Origin: an archaeon | Lineage (GTDB): Archaea > Nanobdellota > Nanobdellia > Woesearchaeales > GW2011-AR9 | Length of the DNA stretch: 55,642 bases | NCBI GenBank assembly: GCA_018696395.1 | Contig: JABHQR010000016.1 | Span: 1 to 55,642 of the forward strand | Direction: 5' to 3' | Program-made: the position numbers and the translations under genes | Notes under the pieces: model-generated | What the model saw: only the letters and a program-made list of their open reading frames with translations | What the model was told of the DNA's origin: nothing | Databases searched by the model: none | Shown here: one piece after another, positions 1 to 7,839 of the stretch | Layout of the letters: every line of letters begins with the position of its first letter | Numbering within the stretch: the first letter of the stretch is position 1

Positions 1-50
1 AATGGAAGCTCTAAAGAATTGCAAAGTTTAATAATCTCTGAATGTAATCT

Positions 51-116
51 AGTATTATACTGGTTTGTTATGGTTTTTTGTGTCATAACCTAAAGTTATA
101 ACTTACCAGTATACTA
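51..116. other. Nested inverted repeats, possible RNA hairpin or operator
   Basis: The outer arms are AGTATTATACTGGT (51-64) and ACCAGTATACTA (105-116), complementary apart from a three-base insertion in the left arm. Inside them lie GTTATG (67-72) with CATAAC (84-89), and a perfect palindrome AAGTTATAACTT (93-104). The symmetry is visible directly. Whether it acts in RNA or as a protein-binding site is unknown. No gene covers positions 1-232 in what I can see. Confidence 0.4.
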
Positions 117-153
117 ATCTATTCCTTTTGGGACAGCGCCATTTAATAGTATA

Positions 154-165
154 TTTTATAAATAG
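154..165 (+). promoter_or_regulatory. TATA-like promoter box with long leader
   Basis: TTTTATAAATAG resembles an archaeal TATA box. Transcription would start about 25 bases downstream and leave a leader of roughly 50 bases that ends in a strong Shine-Dalgarno site, GGAGG at 219-223, before the ATG at 233. Confidence 0.45.
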
Positions 166-232
166 TTCATTATTTTTATAATCATTATCCTGATTTGATA
201 GATGTTCTAAATTTTATTGGAGGAATAAAAAA

Positions 233-1339
233 ATGTCGTTACAAACAATATTAGATGAAATGCCGGTTAGTTTTAGGTTGCCATTCTTAAGAAGTGTATC
301 TTCTTCTGGGAATAACCAAGCAAATGAAGCTTCTGGGTTATTATTAAATGAATTAGAAAAAGATTTGAAAATGGGTCGTGGTGATACTCCTCAAAGTAAA
401 ACCAGAATCGAGTATACTACTTTAATGGATGCAAAAATTGATGAAGCTAAGTTTAATGAAAATTTAGATGAAATTAATGATCTTACATTTAGGTTAGTAA
501 CTTCTCATAAATATTGTGGATTAATTGAAAAAGATGTCAAAAAAATTAATGATCCTATTATTACTAGGAAAGTTATTGATGAATATAAATCAAAAGATCC
601 ATGGGGTGGTGGGACCTGGGAGATGGTTGTTAATTTAATGGAACATCTTGGTCAATATCAAGAATCTCTTGAATATGGATTGCAATCAATTGATATAATA
701 AATGAAAGAAGGATAAGAGGTCCTAAAGGTTCATGGAAAAATCATGGTGTTGATAATATTTATCTTAAATTTGATATGTTTGAAGAAGCTGTAGAAATTT
801 GTTTAGATAATTTAGATTTTGATAAAGCAATTAGTTTAGCTGAAAAACATTTAGTTGAAGAAAAATTGCCTGGTATTTATCAAAGGGTGTTTAATGAAGT
901 AAAAGGAGGCGGTTATCATCAGGGATTTCCAGTTCAAATTATGGCTGCTAAAAAGTTAGGTGATGAAACACTTTTAAGAGAATCTAAAGTCAGTTATGTT
1001 AATTGGTTAATTGATACTGGTAAAGATGGGAATTTAAATTTAATAAGGGAAGTAGGTACGCTTGAACAATTAAATACTATGCATTCTCGGATTGTAAATT
1101 ATCATGTTGATGAATTATCTTGTAATTTTATTAATTCAGAACGTGGCCAGTATCATTTAGGTTGTTTACTTGAATCAGCTGAAGAAGCTTACCAAGATAC
1201 TAAACATGATGGTTTTGCAGTTCATGTTATGGACACTGCTGTGAAATTAGGTGATTTTCCTAAGGCAAGTGAATATGCTAATATTTTGAACTCTCCTAAT
1301 GCTAAGCTGTATGAAGAAGCAGCTCAATTGATGGGTTAA
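233..1339 (+). CDS. Hypothetical helical-repeat (TPR-like) protein
   Basis: This 368-residue soluble protein has no signal peptide and no membrane segment. The ATG is supported by GGAGG ten bases upstream. I do not recognise the family. Residues about 130-360 show short paired amphipathic helices with recurring hydrophobic/Ala patterns (LEYGLQS, FEEAVEICLDNLDFDKAISLAEKHL, AVKLGDFPKASEYA), which resemble degenerate TPR or other alpha-solenoid repeats. That suggests a protein-protein interaction role, by inference only. It is followed by a T-rich terminator and looks monocistronic. It belongs to the minority of genes here with a long leader and strong ribosome site, which may mean high or regulated translation. 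Confidence 0.75.
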   Translation: MSLQTILDEMPVSFRLPFLRSVSSSGNNQANEASGLLLNELEKDLKMGRGDTPQSKTRIEYTTLMDAKIDEAKFNENLDEINDLTFRLVTSHKYCGLIEKDVKKINDPIITRKVIDEYKSKDPWGGGTWEMVVNLMEHLGQYQESLEYGLQSIDIINERRIRGPKGSWKNHGVDNIYLKFDMFEEAVEICLDNLDFDKAISLAEKHLVEEKLPGIYQRVFNEVKGGGYHQGFPVQIMAAKKLGDETLLRESKVSYVNWLIDTGKDGNLNLIREVGTLEQLNTMHSRIVNYHVDELSCNFINSERGQYHLGCLLESAEEAYQDTKHDGFAVHVMDTAVKLGDFPKASEYANILNSPNAKLYEEAAQLMG

Positions 1340-1354
1340 TTTTTTTCTTTTTTC
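1340..1354 (+). terminator. T-rich terminator
   Basis: A run of thymines broken by a single C follows the stop codon directly. Archaeal polymerase terminates at such T-tracts without a hairpin. Confidence 0.5.
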
Positions 1355-1395
1355 TTAGAAACTTTTAAATAATATTGCAACTACTAATTATTATA

Positions 1396-1482
1396 ATGAA
1401 GAAATTTGATTCACAAGAAATTATTTGTAATAACATTACTGTCTCTTTAGATTTTAAACCCATATTTCTGCCGGTACAATAA
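1396..1482 (+). CDS. Possible 28-residue leaderless small protein
   Basis: An ATG at 1396 opens a 28-codon frame ending in TAA, with the N-terminus MKKFDSQEIICNNI. A TTTTAAATA box at about 1364-1372 lies some 28 bases upstream, the spacing expected of a leaderless archaeal gene, and a T-rich stretch follows. Without conservation data this may be chance. The rest of the 275-base gap up to 1614 holds only the hairpin at 1547-1571. Confidence 0.25.
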   Translation: MKKFDSQEIICNNITVSLDFKPIFLPVQ

Positions 1483-1546
1483 ATTCGGCCACATTTTTTA
1501 ATTAATCTTTAACAAATTATATTCTTTATTTCTTTAGGTAATTTTT

Positions 1547-1571
1547 TTCAAATAAAGTTAAGTTATTTGAA
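1547..1571 (+). promoter_or_regulatory. Stem-loop in the 5' leader of the P5CR-like locus
   Basis: Perfect nine-base arms TTCAAATAA (1547-1555) and TTATTTGAA (1563-1571) flank a seven-base loop. The stem can be extended outward by TATTTCTT and AAGAAATA with a bulge. It lies 30 bases before the GGAGG at 1601-1605, so it could be a leader hairpin or an operator. Confidence 0.45.
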
Positions 1572-1614
1572 GAAATAAATAAACAATAACACAAAAATTA
1601 GGAGGAAAAATAAA

Positions 1615-1713
1615 ATGGAATATCAAGAATTTGAAAAAAGAAAAAATGAACTAGAAGAGGAGTGTGAAATCACTTTTGGGACTACCAGTGATTGTATTCC
1701 TTGTCAAAGATAA
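1615..1713 (+). CDS. 32-codon frame overlapping the P5CR-like gene
   Basis: The strong ribosome site GGAGG (1601-1605) serves this ATG, not the P5CR frame. The product starts MEYQEFEKRKNELEEE, is charged and probably helical, and ends CIPCQR with a CxxC. It overlaps the P5CR-like frame by 50 bases in another register. It may be a leader peptide that couples translation, the 5' remnant of another gene, or the true N-terminus of the downstream protein separated by a frameshift or sequencing error. Confidence 0.4.
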   Translation: MEYQEFEKRKNELEEECEITFGTTSDCIPCQR

Positions 1714-2461
1714 GATTATTTCTATTATTGGTGCAGGTAGTTTGGGAACTGCAATTATTGAATGTTTGGTTTGTAAAGGACATCAGAACATAATCGCTAC
1801 AAGGAACAATTCTGATGAATTAATTAATTTGAAAAGAAAGTATGGTATTCAAACAAGTATTGATAATCAATTTGCAGCAAACAAATCAGATATAATTATT
1901 TTAACTGTTAAACCATATTTGATTGATAAAGTATGTAATGGAATATTTTCTTATTCTGGAGATAAGTTAGTTCTTTCATTAGCAGCAAATAAGTCAATTG
2001 AAGATATTGAAAATATACTCACTAATTCAAGAGTTGGTCGAATTATGACTGGAATTAATGTTAAGGATGAATTGGCTACTTATTGTTTAGGAAGTAAGTG
2101 TAATCATATCGATGAAAAGATAGTACATTATATTTTTGGAAATGAGTCTATCAATACTACTGAACAGGGTTTAGCAGAAAGAACTTATTTGGCTTGTGAG
2201 TCTGGGTTAATGCCTTTTGAGATAGAACAGAAAGTTCAAAGATTATCCGCATTAGGATCTGATAACGCTAGGTTAATAATTGGCCATATGTTTAAATCAG
2301 TATATTATCAGATCTGTGATGGCTTGGATGGTTACGAAATTTGTGATAAAGTTGGTGGTGCAGGAAGTTTCACAGATAAGATTAATCAAGAGATTAATGA
2401 TCAGGGTACTTATGCATTTAAGCTTGAACTTATGGGCAGAATAATTAAATCTTTAAAGTAA
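1664..2461 (+). CDS. Pyrroline-5-carboxylate reductase-like protein
   Basis: P5C reductases reduce pyrroline-5-carboxylate to proline with NAD(P)H, and this 265-residue frame matches their overall plan. A Rossmann GxGxxG signature (IIGAGSLGTAI) lies at residues about 21-31, VKPYLIDKV follows near 85, and the C-terminal helical dimerisation region (LAERTYLACESGLMPFEI through GGAGSFTDKI) is present. The usual start MxKIxIIGxG is absent: the frame can begin only at GTG 1664, TTG 1676 or GTG 1688, none with a good ribosome site, while the good site serves an overlapping frame at 1615. The first 14 residues are hydrophobic and atypical. No other proline gene is nearby. Family assignment is fairly secure; the start is not. 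Confidence 0.7.
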   Translation: MKSLLGLPVIVFLVKDKIISIIGAGSLGTAIIECLVCKGHQNIIATRNNSDELINLKRKYGIQTSIDNQFAANKSDIIILTVKPYLIDKVCNGIFSYSGDKLVLSLAANKSIEDIENILTNSRVGRIMTGINVKDELATYCLGSKCNHIDEKIVHYIFGNESINTTEQGLAERTYLACESGLMPFEIEQKVQRLSALGSDNARLIIGHMFKSVYYQICDGLDGYEICDKVGGAGSFTDKINQEINDQGTYAFKLELMGRIIKSLK

Positions 2462-2548
2462 TTTTTTTATTTTTTAAATTAACTGAAAACTTCAAGTACT
2501 ATTGAACTTATCGTAACTCTTATATATCCAAAGTAATTACTTTTTTTA

Positions 2549-3409
2549 ATGATCAAAAAGTTTTTATTAATTATTTTCTCAATTATAATTCTTAGTTCAA
2601 TACTTTTAACAAGCTGTACTTTAGAACAAGAAATTTTTCTTAAAGTTGATGATGTTAATTTAACTACTGATGAAATTGACTTTAATTCTAATCTATTAAT
2701 TATTATTCATATGGAACCTGGAAATTTTCCTGATACAACTGAACAACCTGGAGAGTATTGGGATGAATTAGTTGATTTAGTAGAATTGGCTAATCAACAC
2801 AATTTAAAATTAAATTTAATGTTTAACCCTCAATGGGGTACTTATATCTTAGAAGAAGAAGAGAGGTTAAATTTGGTAAGGGAATGGGAATCAGATGGGC
2901 ATGTACTTGGTGTACATCACCATGGGCCACAAATGGGTGCATGGAACGGATATACTAATCAAGAAAATTATATCTATAATTCAAAATATCTTGGTACTAT
3001 TGAAGATATGATGGGTATTTTGAATCAATTGCCTGTTTCAGGTCAAATGCTAGTTGGTGTAATTAGTAATGATGATGATAAAAATTATGATTTTCCAGAA
3101 AATTTTATTTATAGTTTAGATGGTGGAATAAACAGTTTTGAAGATTTAATGTCTACTCCTGAACCTTGTACTTACAATAATCAAGATTTAATTTGTATAA
3201 GTCATGCTATTTATGGGACTGGTGGTGAAGTTGCAGTAAGTTTAGAAGAAATTGAACTTGCATTAACAGTAGCAAATGAAGACCAAGTTGTTGGAATAGT
3301 TTTCCATGCAAACAATTTTGGTGATGCTCCTATCCCTTATGTGATTCTTTTTGAATATCTAAATAAACTGGATATTGAAAGTGTAGCCATTAGTGATTTA
3401 AATATTTAA
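2549..3409 (+). CDS. Lipoprotein with NodB-like deacetylase fold
   Basis: The protein (286 residues) begins with a hydrophobic segment ending in a lipobox, LLTSC, with Cys near residue 23, so it is probably membrane-anchored outside the cell. The mature part resembles the polysaccharide deacetylase/glycoside hydrolase TIM-barrel superfamily. It has an early beta strand ending IIHMEPG, then a helix leading to LKLNLMFNPQW, then GHVLGVHHHGPQMG, where consecutive histidines sit where NodB metal ligands usually lie. The canonical DD motif after strand one is not evident, so activity is uncertain. A TATATA box at about 2519-2526 gives leaderless spacing. Substrate unknown; a surface glycan is a guess. 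Confidence 0.6.
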   Translation: MIKKFLLIIFSIIILSSILLTSCTLEQEIFLKVDDVNLTTDEIDFNSNLLIIIHMEPGNFPDTTEQPGEYWDELVDLVELANQHNLKLNLMFNPQWGTYILEEEERLNLVREWESDGHVLGVHHHGPQMGAWNGYTNQENYIYNSKYLGTIEDMMGILNQLPVSGQMLVGVISNDDDKNYDFPENFIYSLDGGINSFEDLMSTPEPCTYNNQDLICISHAIYGTGGEVAVSLEEIELALTVANEDQVVGIVFHANNFGDAPIPYVILFEYLNKLDIESVAISDLNI

Positions 3410-3465
3410 ATTAATTTACATCTGATTTCTAAACCGAAGCTTTTAATAATAAAAAAGTAATACTA

Positions 3466-4044
3466 ATGTGTATGATGTCAAAAAAAGGGGCGATAAGCTT
3501 AGCAATTAACACAATAGTTATTGTTATGATTTCATTAGTAGTTCTTGGTTTGGGTATTTCTTTAATGCGTAATATGATTAGTGGTGCAGAAGAGATTAAA
3601 GATCAGTTAGATATGCAAACTGAAGAAGAGTTAGAAAGATTACTTGTTGATCAAGGTAAAAAAGTAGCTTTACCATTACATACTGTAACTTTAGAAGCTG
3701 GAGAAAATCATGTATTTGGGATAGGGATACTTAACATTGATACAGATACTTATGGCGAAGAATTTACAATAAATATTGAACTTTCTAAAGTACTTGATGA
3801 TACAGATGATGAAATTACTTCTGAAGTAGACATTGCTGGTGCTTTATTATGGGTATTATATGATACATCAACTTTAACAATTGAAGAGAACGGGTATCGT
3901 AAAGAATCAATCCTAGTTGATGTACCTGAAGATGCTAAAAAAGGAACTTACATTTACAACGTAGAAGTTGATTACATTACTCCTCCTGAGGGTGAAAGTG
4001 ACCAGTATGATAATGTTAAGAAGTTCTATGTAACAGTTGAGTAA
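3466..4044 (+). CDS. Type IV pilin-like secreted protein
   Basis: This 192-residue protein opens with a short basic stretch (SKKG) followed by a long hydrophobic helix, AISLAINTIVIVMISLVVLG. That arrangement is typical of archaeal class III (pilin/archaellin) signal peptides. The remainder is beta-rich with an acidic composition and ends in a domain with alternating Val/Tyr strands, probably an immunoglobulin-like fold displayed outside. Three in-frame ATGs (3466, 3472, 3475) are possible; an AT-rich box about 25 bases upstream favours leaderless initiation at 3466. It may be an adhesive pilin or a membrane-anchored surface protein. The partner prepilin peptidase and ATPase are not in this window. 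Confidence 0.6.
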   Translation: MCMMSKKGAISLAINTIVIVMISLVVLGLGISLMRNMISGAEEIKDQLDMQTEEELERLLVDQGKKVALPLHTVTLEAGENHVFGIGILNIDTDTYGEEFTINIELSKVLDDTDDEITSEVDIAGALLWVLYDTSTLTIEENGYRKESILVDVPEDAKKGTYIYNVEVDYITPPEGESDQYDNVKKFYVTVE

Positions 4045-4058
4045 ATATTTTTTTTAAT

Positions 4059-4718
4059 TTATATTAACATCTCTTCTAAGAATTTCTTTGGATTTTTAGA
4101 TTCAATTATGGAATGGGCTATTAACACTCCCTGTGCACCTAGAATTAAAGCATGGCCAAGATCTTCTTTACTATGGATTCCAGCTCCACACAATATTTTT
4201 GTTCTTCTACTAATCTTTTTAACTTCTTCGACAGCTTTTAATATGATCTCTGGTTTAGCTTCTGTTATGGAAATATTACCGCCAATCAATTGTTTAGCTT
4301 CATAAGCAATATAATCTGGTTTAAGTTCTGCAATATTCTTAACTTCAGATAATGTTGAAGCACAAACAATAGTTTTAATTTTTTTCTTTTTACATAATGC
4401 TACTATTTTAGTCAATTTATCAAACTTAATCTTTTTTTCAGAATGGTTCAATAAGCATCCTGTTACACCTAATGATTGTAATTCATCTAAACAAATATTT
4501 CCTGTATGTGCTCCATAATTTGTTTTATTTACAAATTGTGTAAATACTTTGAATTTAGAATTTTTAACAACAAGTGAAGTTGTTAGAATTGTTGGACATA
4601 AAATAATCTCATACTTTCTTTTTCTGAATTTGTTTAATTTTTTTACAAAGTTCAAACTACTTTTTCCAGATACTTTTTGATAATTCTTGAAATTAATTAT
4701 TATTAAAGGTTTGTCCAT
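4059..4718 (-). CDS. tpiA: Triosephosphate isomerase, archaeal type
   Basis: It interconverts dihydroxyacetone phosphate and glyceraldehyde 3-phosphate in glycolysis and gluconeogenesis, in the cytoplasm. At 219 residues it has the short archaeal length (bacterial enzymes are about 250). Catalytic residues are all visible: Asn9 and Lys11 in INFKNY, His92 in NHSE, and Glu140 in YEAKQLIGG. The phosphate-binding CGAGI lies at 177-181 and a second glycine segment, LGAQGVLIAHSI, near 193-204. The usual Pro-Pro after the catalytic Glu is replaced by Ala-Lys. It is convergent with the pilin-like gene and is the clearest marker that the host is an archaeon. Confidence 0.95.
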   Translation of the reverse strand: MDKPLIIINFKNYQKVSGKSSLNFVKKLNKFRKRKYEIILCPTILTTSLVVKNSKFKVFTQFVNKTNYGAHTGNICLDELQSLGVTGCLLNHSEKKIKFDKLTKIVALCKKKKIKTIVCASTLSEVKNIAELKPDYIAYEAKQLIGGNISITEAKPEIILKAVEEVKKISRRTKILCGAGIHSKEDLGHALILGAQGVLIAHSIIESKNPKKFLEEMLI

Positions 4719-4794
4719 TAAACCTATTATGTTATCTTTTCTTTTTTAACTTTATCGAGTACTAAGCGGTTGTGAAAAATAAGAAATAGTAACC

Positions 4795-4800
4795 TTTATA
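4795..4800 (+). promoter_or_regulatory. TATA box, leaderless spacing
   Basis: TTTATA lies 30 bases before the ATG at 4825. A leaderless transcript is expected, and there is no ribosome site. Confidence 0.55.
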
Positions 4801-4824
4801 ACTTGATATAAAAGGCTTCAATAA

Positions 4825-5127
4825 ATGGAAACAATTTATGTTATTGTGGGAAAAGATATAGTAGATGGCCTTTCTAATGATGAAGTTTATGCTAATCAGA
4901 TTAGGGAGTTGGAAAGAATTACAAGGCATGAAAAACCAGTTTTTGCTAATGGTTTTTTAAAGTGTGTCCCAGAAGGTCTTGAAAAGAGAATTAATGGTGA
5001 TTCTGATGTTGAGTTAAGGATTTGTGGTGCATATGCTCATCGAGAAGTACAAATTCAGCAAACTGCTTTACAAGTTCGTGGTTATAATGCTAATGCTTAT
5101 GAACCAGCATGTATAAGGCAAATCTGA
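4825..5127 (+). CDS. Small protein resembling the C-terminal part of isochorismatase-like hydrolases
   Basis: This 100-residue protein is too short for the roughly 180-200 residue isochorismatase-like cysteine hydrolases, yet its second half follows their pattern: a strand (VELRICGAYAHREV), a TA-containing helix (QQTALQVRGYNANAY) and an EPACI end, like the family's G-x-cis-x-C-V, TA..A...GY, D-AC sequence. The position of the catalytic cysteine is occupied by REV, so hydrolase activity is not expected. It could be a degenerate or regulatory relative. The resemblance is by eye and may be superficial. It is a single gene with its own promoter. Confidence 0.5.
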   Translation: METIYVIVGKDIVDGLSNDEVYANQIRELERITRHEKPVFANGFLKCVPEGLEKRINGDSDVELRICGAYAHREVQIQQTALQVRGYNANAYEPACIRQI

Positions 5128-5160
5128 TTCTATAATCTAATATTTTAATTATTTTTTTTC

Positions 5161-5790
5161 TTACTTTATCATCACATATCTCTTAGAAATATAATTAATA
5201 ACTAACAGCACAATAAGGATAACTCCTAACACAAATACATTCGAAATAAATATCTCTTTAGCAATTAAGAAAAAGAATGATTCTGAAAATGTAGTTATAA
5301 GAAATGATTCCAACGGGAATTGCCAATTACCTTGTGGAAATAGGATCAAATGAAACACTTCAAAAATTTTCATAAAATTGAACAATGATACTATTAACAA
5401 AAATAAGGAAAAAACTAAACCAGAAATGGTTCCATACTTAATTAAAATATTAATCTTATCTTTTTCTTTTTTGTAAAAAGTTAGAATCAATGTAAGTAAC
5501 AATAACAAAGCATAGAATAAATAATTCTTCCATTGTATAACTTTATTTACATCATCTAAATGGGACAGTTCTTGACTAGTTATGTCTTGTTCTAATAAGT
5601 AACTTTGCAAAACATTTTGTTCTTCTAAATTATTATTAGAATTAACATAATCAATTACTAATTGCTGATTTTCATTAAGTTCAGTATTAAACATAACTAC
5701 TTTGTAAGATAAAAGTAAGAAAAAGATTGGTATTATGATTATAAAAATTACTTTACTTATCTTAAACCAATCAATATTTTTAATTTTCAT
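5161..5790 (-). CDS. DUF1461 (TIGR01906-type) integral membrane protein
   Basis: Four hydrophobic segments lie near residues 10-30, 88-106, 118-140 and 180-203 of 209 residues. The loop before the last membrane span carries FHLILFPQGNWQFP and TTFSESFF, closely matching the FHxxFFxxGNWxFP...LFPExFF signature I associate with DUF1461. The family has no assigned biochemical function. An extracytoplasmic loop of about 55 residues follows the first span. It lies 18 bases downstream of the tandem Lrp regulator on the same strand, so the two are probably co-transcribed. Confidence 0.75.
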   Translation of the reverse strand: MKIKNIDWFKISKVIFIIIIPIFFLLLSYKVVMFNTELNENQQLVIDYVNSNNNLEEQNVLQSYLLEQDITSQELSHLDDVNKVIQWKNYLFYALLLLLTLILTFYKKEKDKINILIKYGTISGLVFSLFLLIVSLFNFMKIFEVFHLILFPQGNWQFPLESFLITTFSESFFFLIAKEIFISNVFVLGVILIVLLVINYISKRYVMIK

Positions 5791-5808
5791 TTATATTAAA
5801 TTAATCTC

Positions 5809-6801
5809 TTATTTACAAATAATTTTTGGAACTGCTGTTACATAATGTCTTTTGTATAACAGGTATGCATCATACTTTTTAACAATATTACTAAATTCAG
5901 ATTTAATCTGTTTAATTGTTTTATGGAACTCTTTAGGACTGCTGGAAATAATATTAAACCATAAATCCCATGTACCTAATACTTTCTCTGCCTTTAAGAT
6001 GTAAGGATGATCCTTAATAAAAGTCTCCAGTTTTTTTTCGTTCTTAGTATCTAATGTGGATAATTGTACTGTAAATGTATATGAATTAAATCCTAACACC
6101 TCTAAGTTTGGTATAATTGTAAATTTTTTAATAATTCCACAATCCTCTATCTTTTTTATCCTAAGTCTAATAGCATCAGCAGATAGTTTAACTTTTTCAG
6201 CAAGTTGGTAAGTTGAGACCCGAGAATTATTTGATAATACTTTAATTATTTTCAAATCTTTTTCATCATACTTATATTTTATGACTTCTTTTACTTTTTC
6301 TATCTTCTTTCTTTTTTTATCTAAAATTAATTTATCATAAGCTTTGTAAGGAAACATTCTTGAAACATAATTATTGATATTAGCTAAGGTTTGTTTTTCT
6401 AAAATTATATCAGAAAAAATTTCCATAACTTTAGTAACTTGCTGATCGAAATCATTTAGACTTCTTGCAATCAATTTCCATTCAAAATCCCACCTGTCAG
6501 AATATTCTAGTAATTCTAATGTGTTTTTATGTGATTTAAGATGTTTAATGAATTCTTTCTTTTTGTTTTCATCTTTTTCATCAACAATGAATAATATATG
6601 ATAAATTCGGTAACCTAATTTAGTGAAATTAATCATTGGAACATAATTTTGTATTGCTTCCAACTTTTCTAATCTTTTAATTCGATAAGTAACATTATCT
6701 CTTGACAATTCAATAACTTTAGAAATCTCAGAAATCTGTAATCGGGAGTTATTTGCTAAAACAGTTAATATCTTTTTATCTTTTTTATCTAATTTTATCA
6801 T
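5809..6801 (-). CDS. Tandem-domain Lrp/AsnC family transcription regulator
   Basis: Two complete Lrp/AsnC units are fused in 330 residues. The first winged HTH (about 4-55) has ILTVLANNSRLQISEISKVI and a recognition helix with NVTYRIKRL; the second (about 178-228) has IIKVLSNNSRVSTYQLAEKV and AIRLRIKKIE. Each is followed by an alpha-beta RAM-like effector domain (about 60-150 and 235-325). The fusion replaces a homodimer by an intramolecular pseudo-dimer. It binds DNA, probably in response to an amino acid or a related small molecule. A paralogue with the same layout lies at 40381-41376. Confidence 0.85.
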   Translation of the reverse strand: MIKLDKKDKKILTVLANNSRLQISEISKVIELSRDNVTYRIKRLEKLEAIQNYVPMINFTKLGYRIYHILFIVDEKDENKKKEFIKHLKSHKNTLELLEYSDRWDFEWKLIARSLNDFDQQVTKVMEIFSDIILEKQTLANINNYVSRMFPYKAYDKLILDKKRKKIEKVKEVIKYKYDEKDLKIIKVLSNNSRVSTYQLAEKVKLSADAIRLRIKKIEDCGIIKKFTIIPNLEVLGFNSYTFTVQLSTLDTKNEKKLETFIKDHPYILKAEKVLGTWDLWFNIISSSPKEFHKTIKQIKSEFSNIVKKYDAYLLYKRHYVTAVPKIICK

Positions 6802-6870
6802 AACTTCAAAAATGCCTTGTTTTTTTATAAATTTATCTGTGAATTTGATAACTCTTGCTAAATGTTTTCT

Positions 6871-6876
6871 TATATC
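6871..6876 (+). promoter_or_regulatory. Promoter box of the 6922 gene
   Basis: TATATC lies exactly 40 bases upstream of the GGAGG at 6911-6915. The same box-to-ribosome-site distance is seen at 7787 and 7827, which suggests a shared promoter and leader design for two neighbouring hypothetical genes. Confidence 0.45.
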
Positions 6877-6921
6877 TCTTCTGTGTATGGTATTATAAGA
6901 AAAACTAATTGGAGGGAAAAA

Positions 6922-7665
6922 ATGGTAAATTTAGAACAACAAATAAGAAATGCTTTAATTGAGGAAAGAAGGGATTCATTATATGAAAAATTTTCTACAG
7001 ATGATTATAAACGAAAAATAGGAGGAGCAATGTATAAAGTTTTTGATGTTATAATGGGTCGTTTTCAAGAATTATCTGGTGAAGATGAACCTATTGGTGA
7101 TATGGAAAAAGGTATGATGAAAGTAATGATGCAAGTTCAATTATCACAAATGCTTAATGATGAAAGTCTTAAACAAATGGCTTATGATTTTGCAAAAACT
7201 ACATACATGACAAAAGATGAAGTTATTCAAAATATTGAATTTATGTATTCAAAACTTGAATCAATGCCTGGAACTAATCTTGAAGCTCTTAAAAAATTTA
7301 AAGAACTAAATACTCAACATTTATGTTCTTCTGATGGTAATGATTATTATGTTTCAAAACTAGTTGAAATTGCTGAAAAAAAAGGTGTTGAACATGCTTT
7401 AAGGAAAGAAACTAAGTATGAAATTATTAGAGTAAAGTATCCGACAGCTAAAGAATATATTAAAAGTTGTTTATCAAATATATCCCGAAATATGGAATCT
7501 CTTGACGATGTTGTTCCTGTAATGCAAATGGATGGTGAAGCTGGAAGATTAGTTGCAATACTTGTTCAGTCAGCAAAGGAATCAGCTTTAGAAATGGGTA
7601 TTATTAATCGAGAAGTACAAAAGGAAGCGATATATAACGAAGCTGTAAAAATATATGGGAATTAA
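6922..7665 (+). CDS. Hypothetical all-helical cytoplasmic protein
   Basis: I chose the ATG at 6922 because GGAGG precedes it by seven bases; an upstream in-frame ATG at 6862 lies before the probable transcript start. The 247-residue product (MVNLEQQIRNAL...) is soluble, strongly helical and rich in Met, Lys and Glu. It contains a Met-dense stretch (MEKGMMKVMMQVQLSQML) near residues 63-80. There is no signal peptide or recognised motif. The downstream neighbour at 7840 has the same type of leader, so co-regulation is plausible. Function unknown. Confidence 0.7.
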   Translation: MVNLEQQIRNALIEERRDSLYEKFSTDDYKRKIGGAMYKVFDVIMGRFQELSGEDEPIGDMEKGMMKVMMQVQLSQMLNDESLKQMAYDFAKTTYMTKDEVIQNIEFMYSKLESMPGTNLEALKKFKELNTQHLCSSDGNDYYVSKLVEIAEKKGVEHALRKETKYEIIRVKYPTAKEYIKSCLSNISRNMESLDDVVPVMQMDGEAGRLVAILVQSAKESALEMGIINREVQKEAIYNEAVKIYGN

Positions 7666-7786
7666 TTATTAAATAAGCTCTTTTAGATTTTTTTATTTTA
7701 TTTTACTGATTTAGTATATTATGCTTATTTGCCTTTAATATTAATGTGATCTGAGCTATATGTGTGATAATTGTTAATTCATTTCT

Positions 7787-7792
7787 TATATC
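7787..7792 (+). promoter_or_regulatory. Promoter box of the 7840 gene
   Basis: TATATC lies 40 bases before GGAGG (7827-7831), identical spacing to the upstream gene's promoter at 6871. Confidence 0.45.
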
Positions 7793-7839
7793 ATTATAGC
7801 GTAAGTTCTACTATAAATATCATCTTGGAGGAAAACAAA

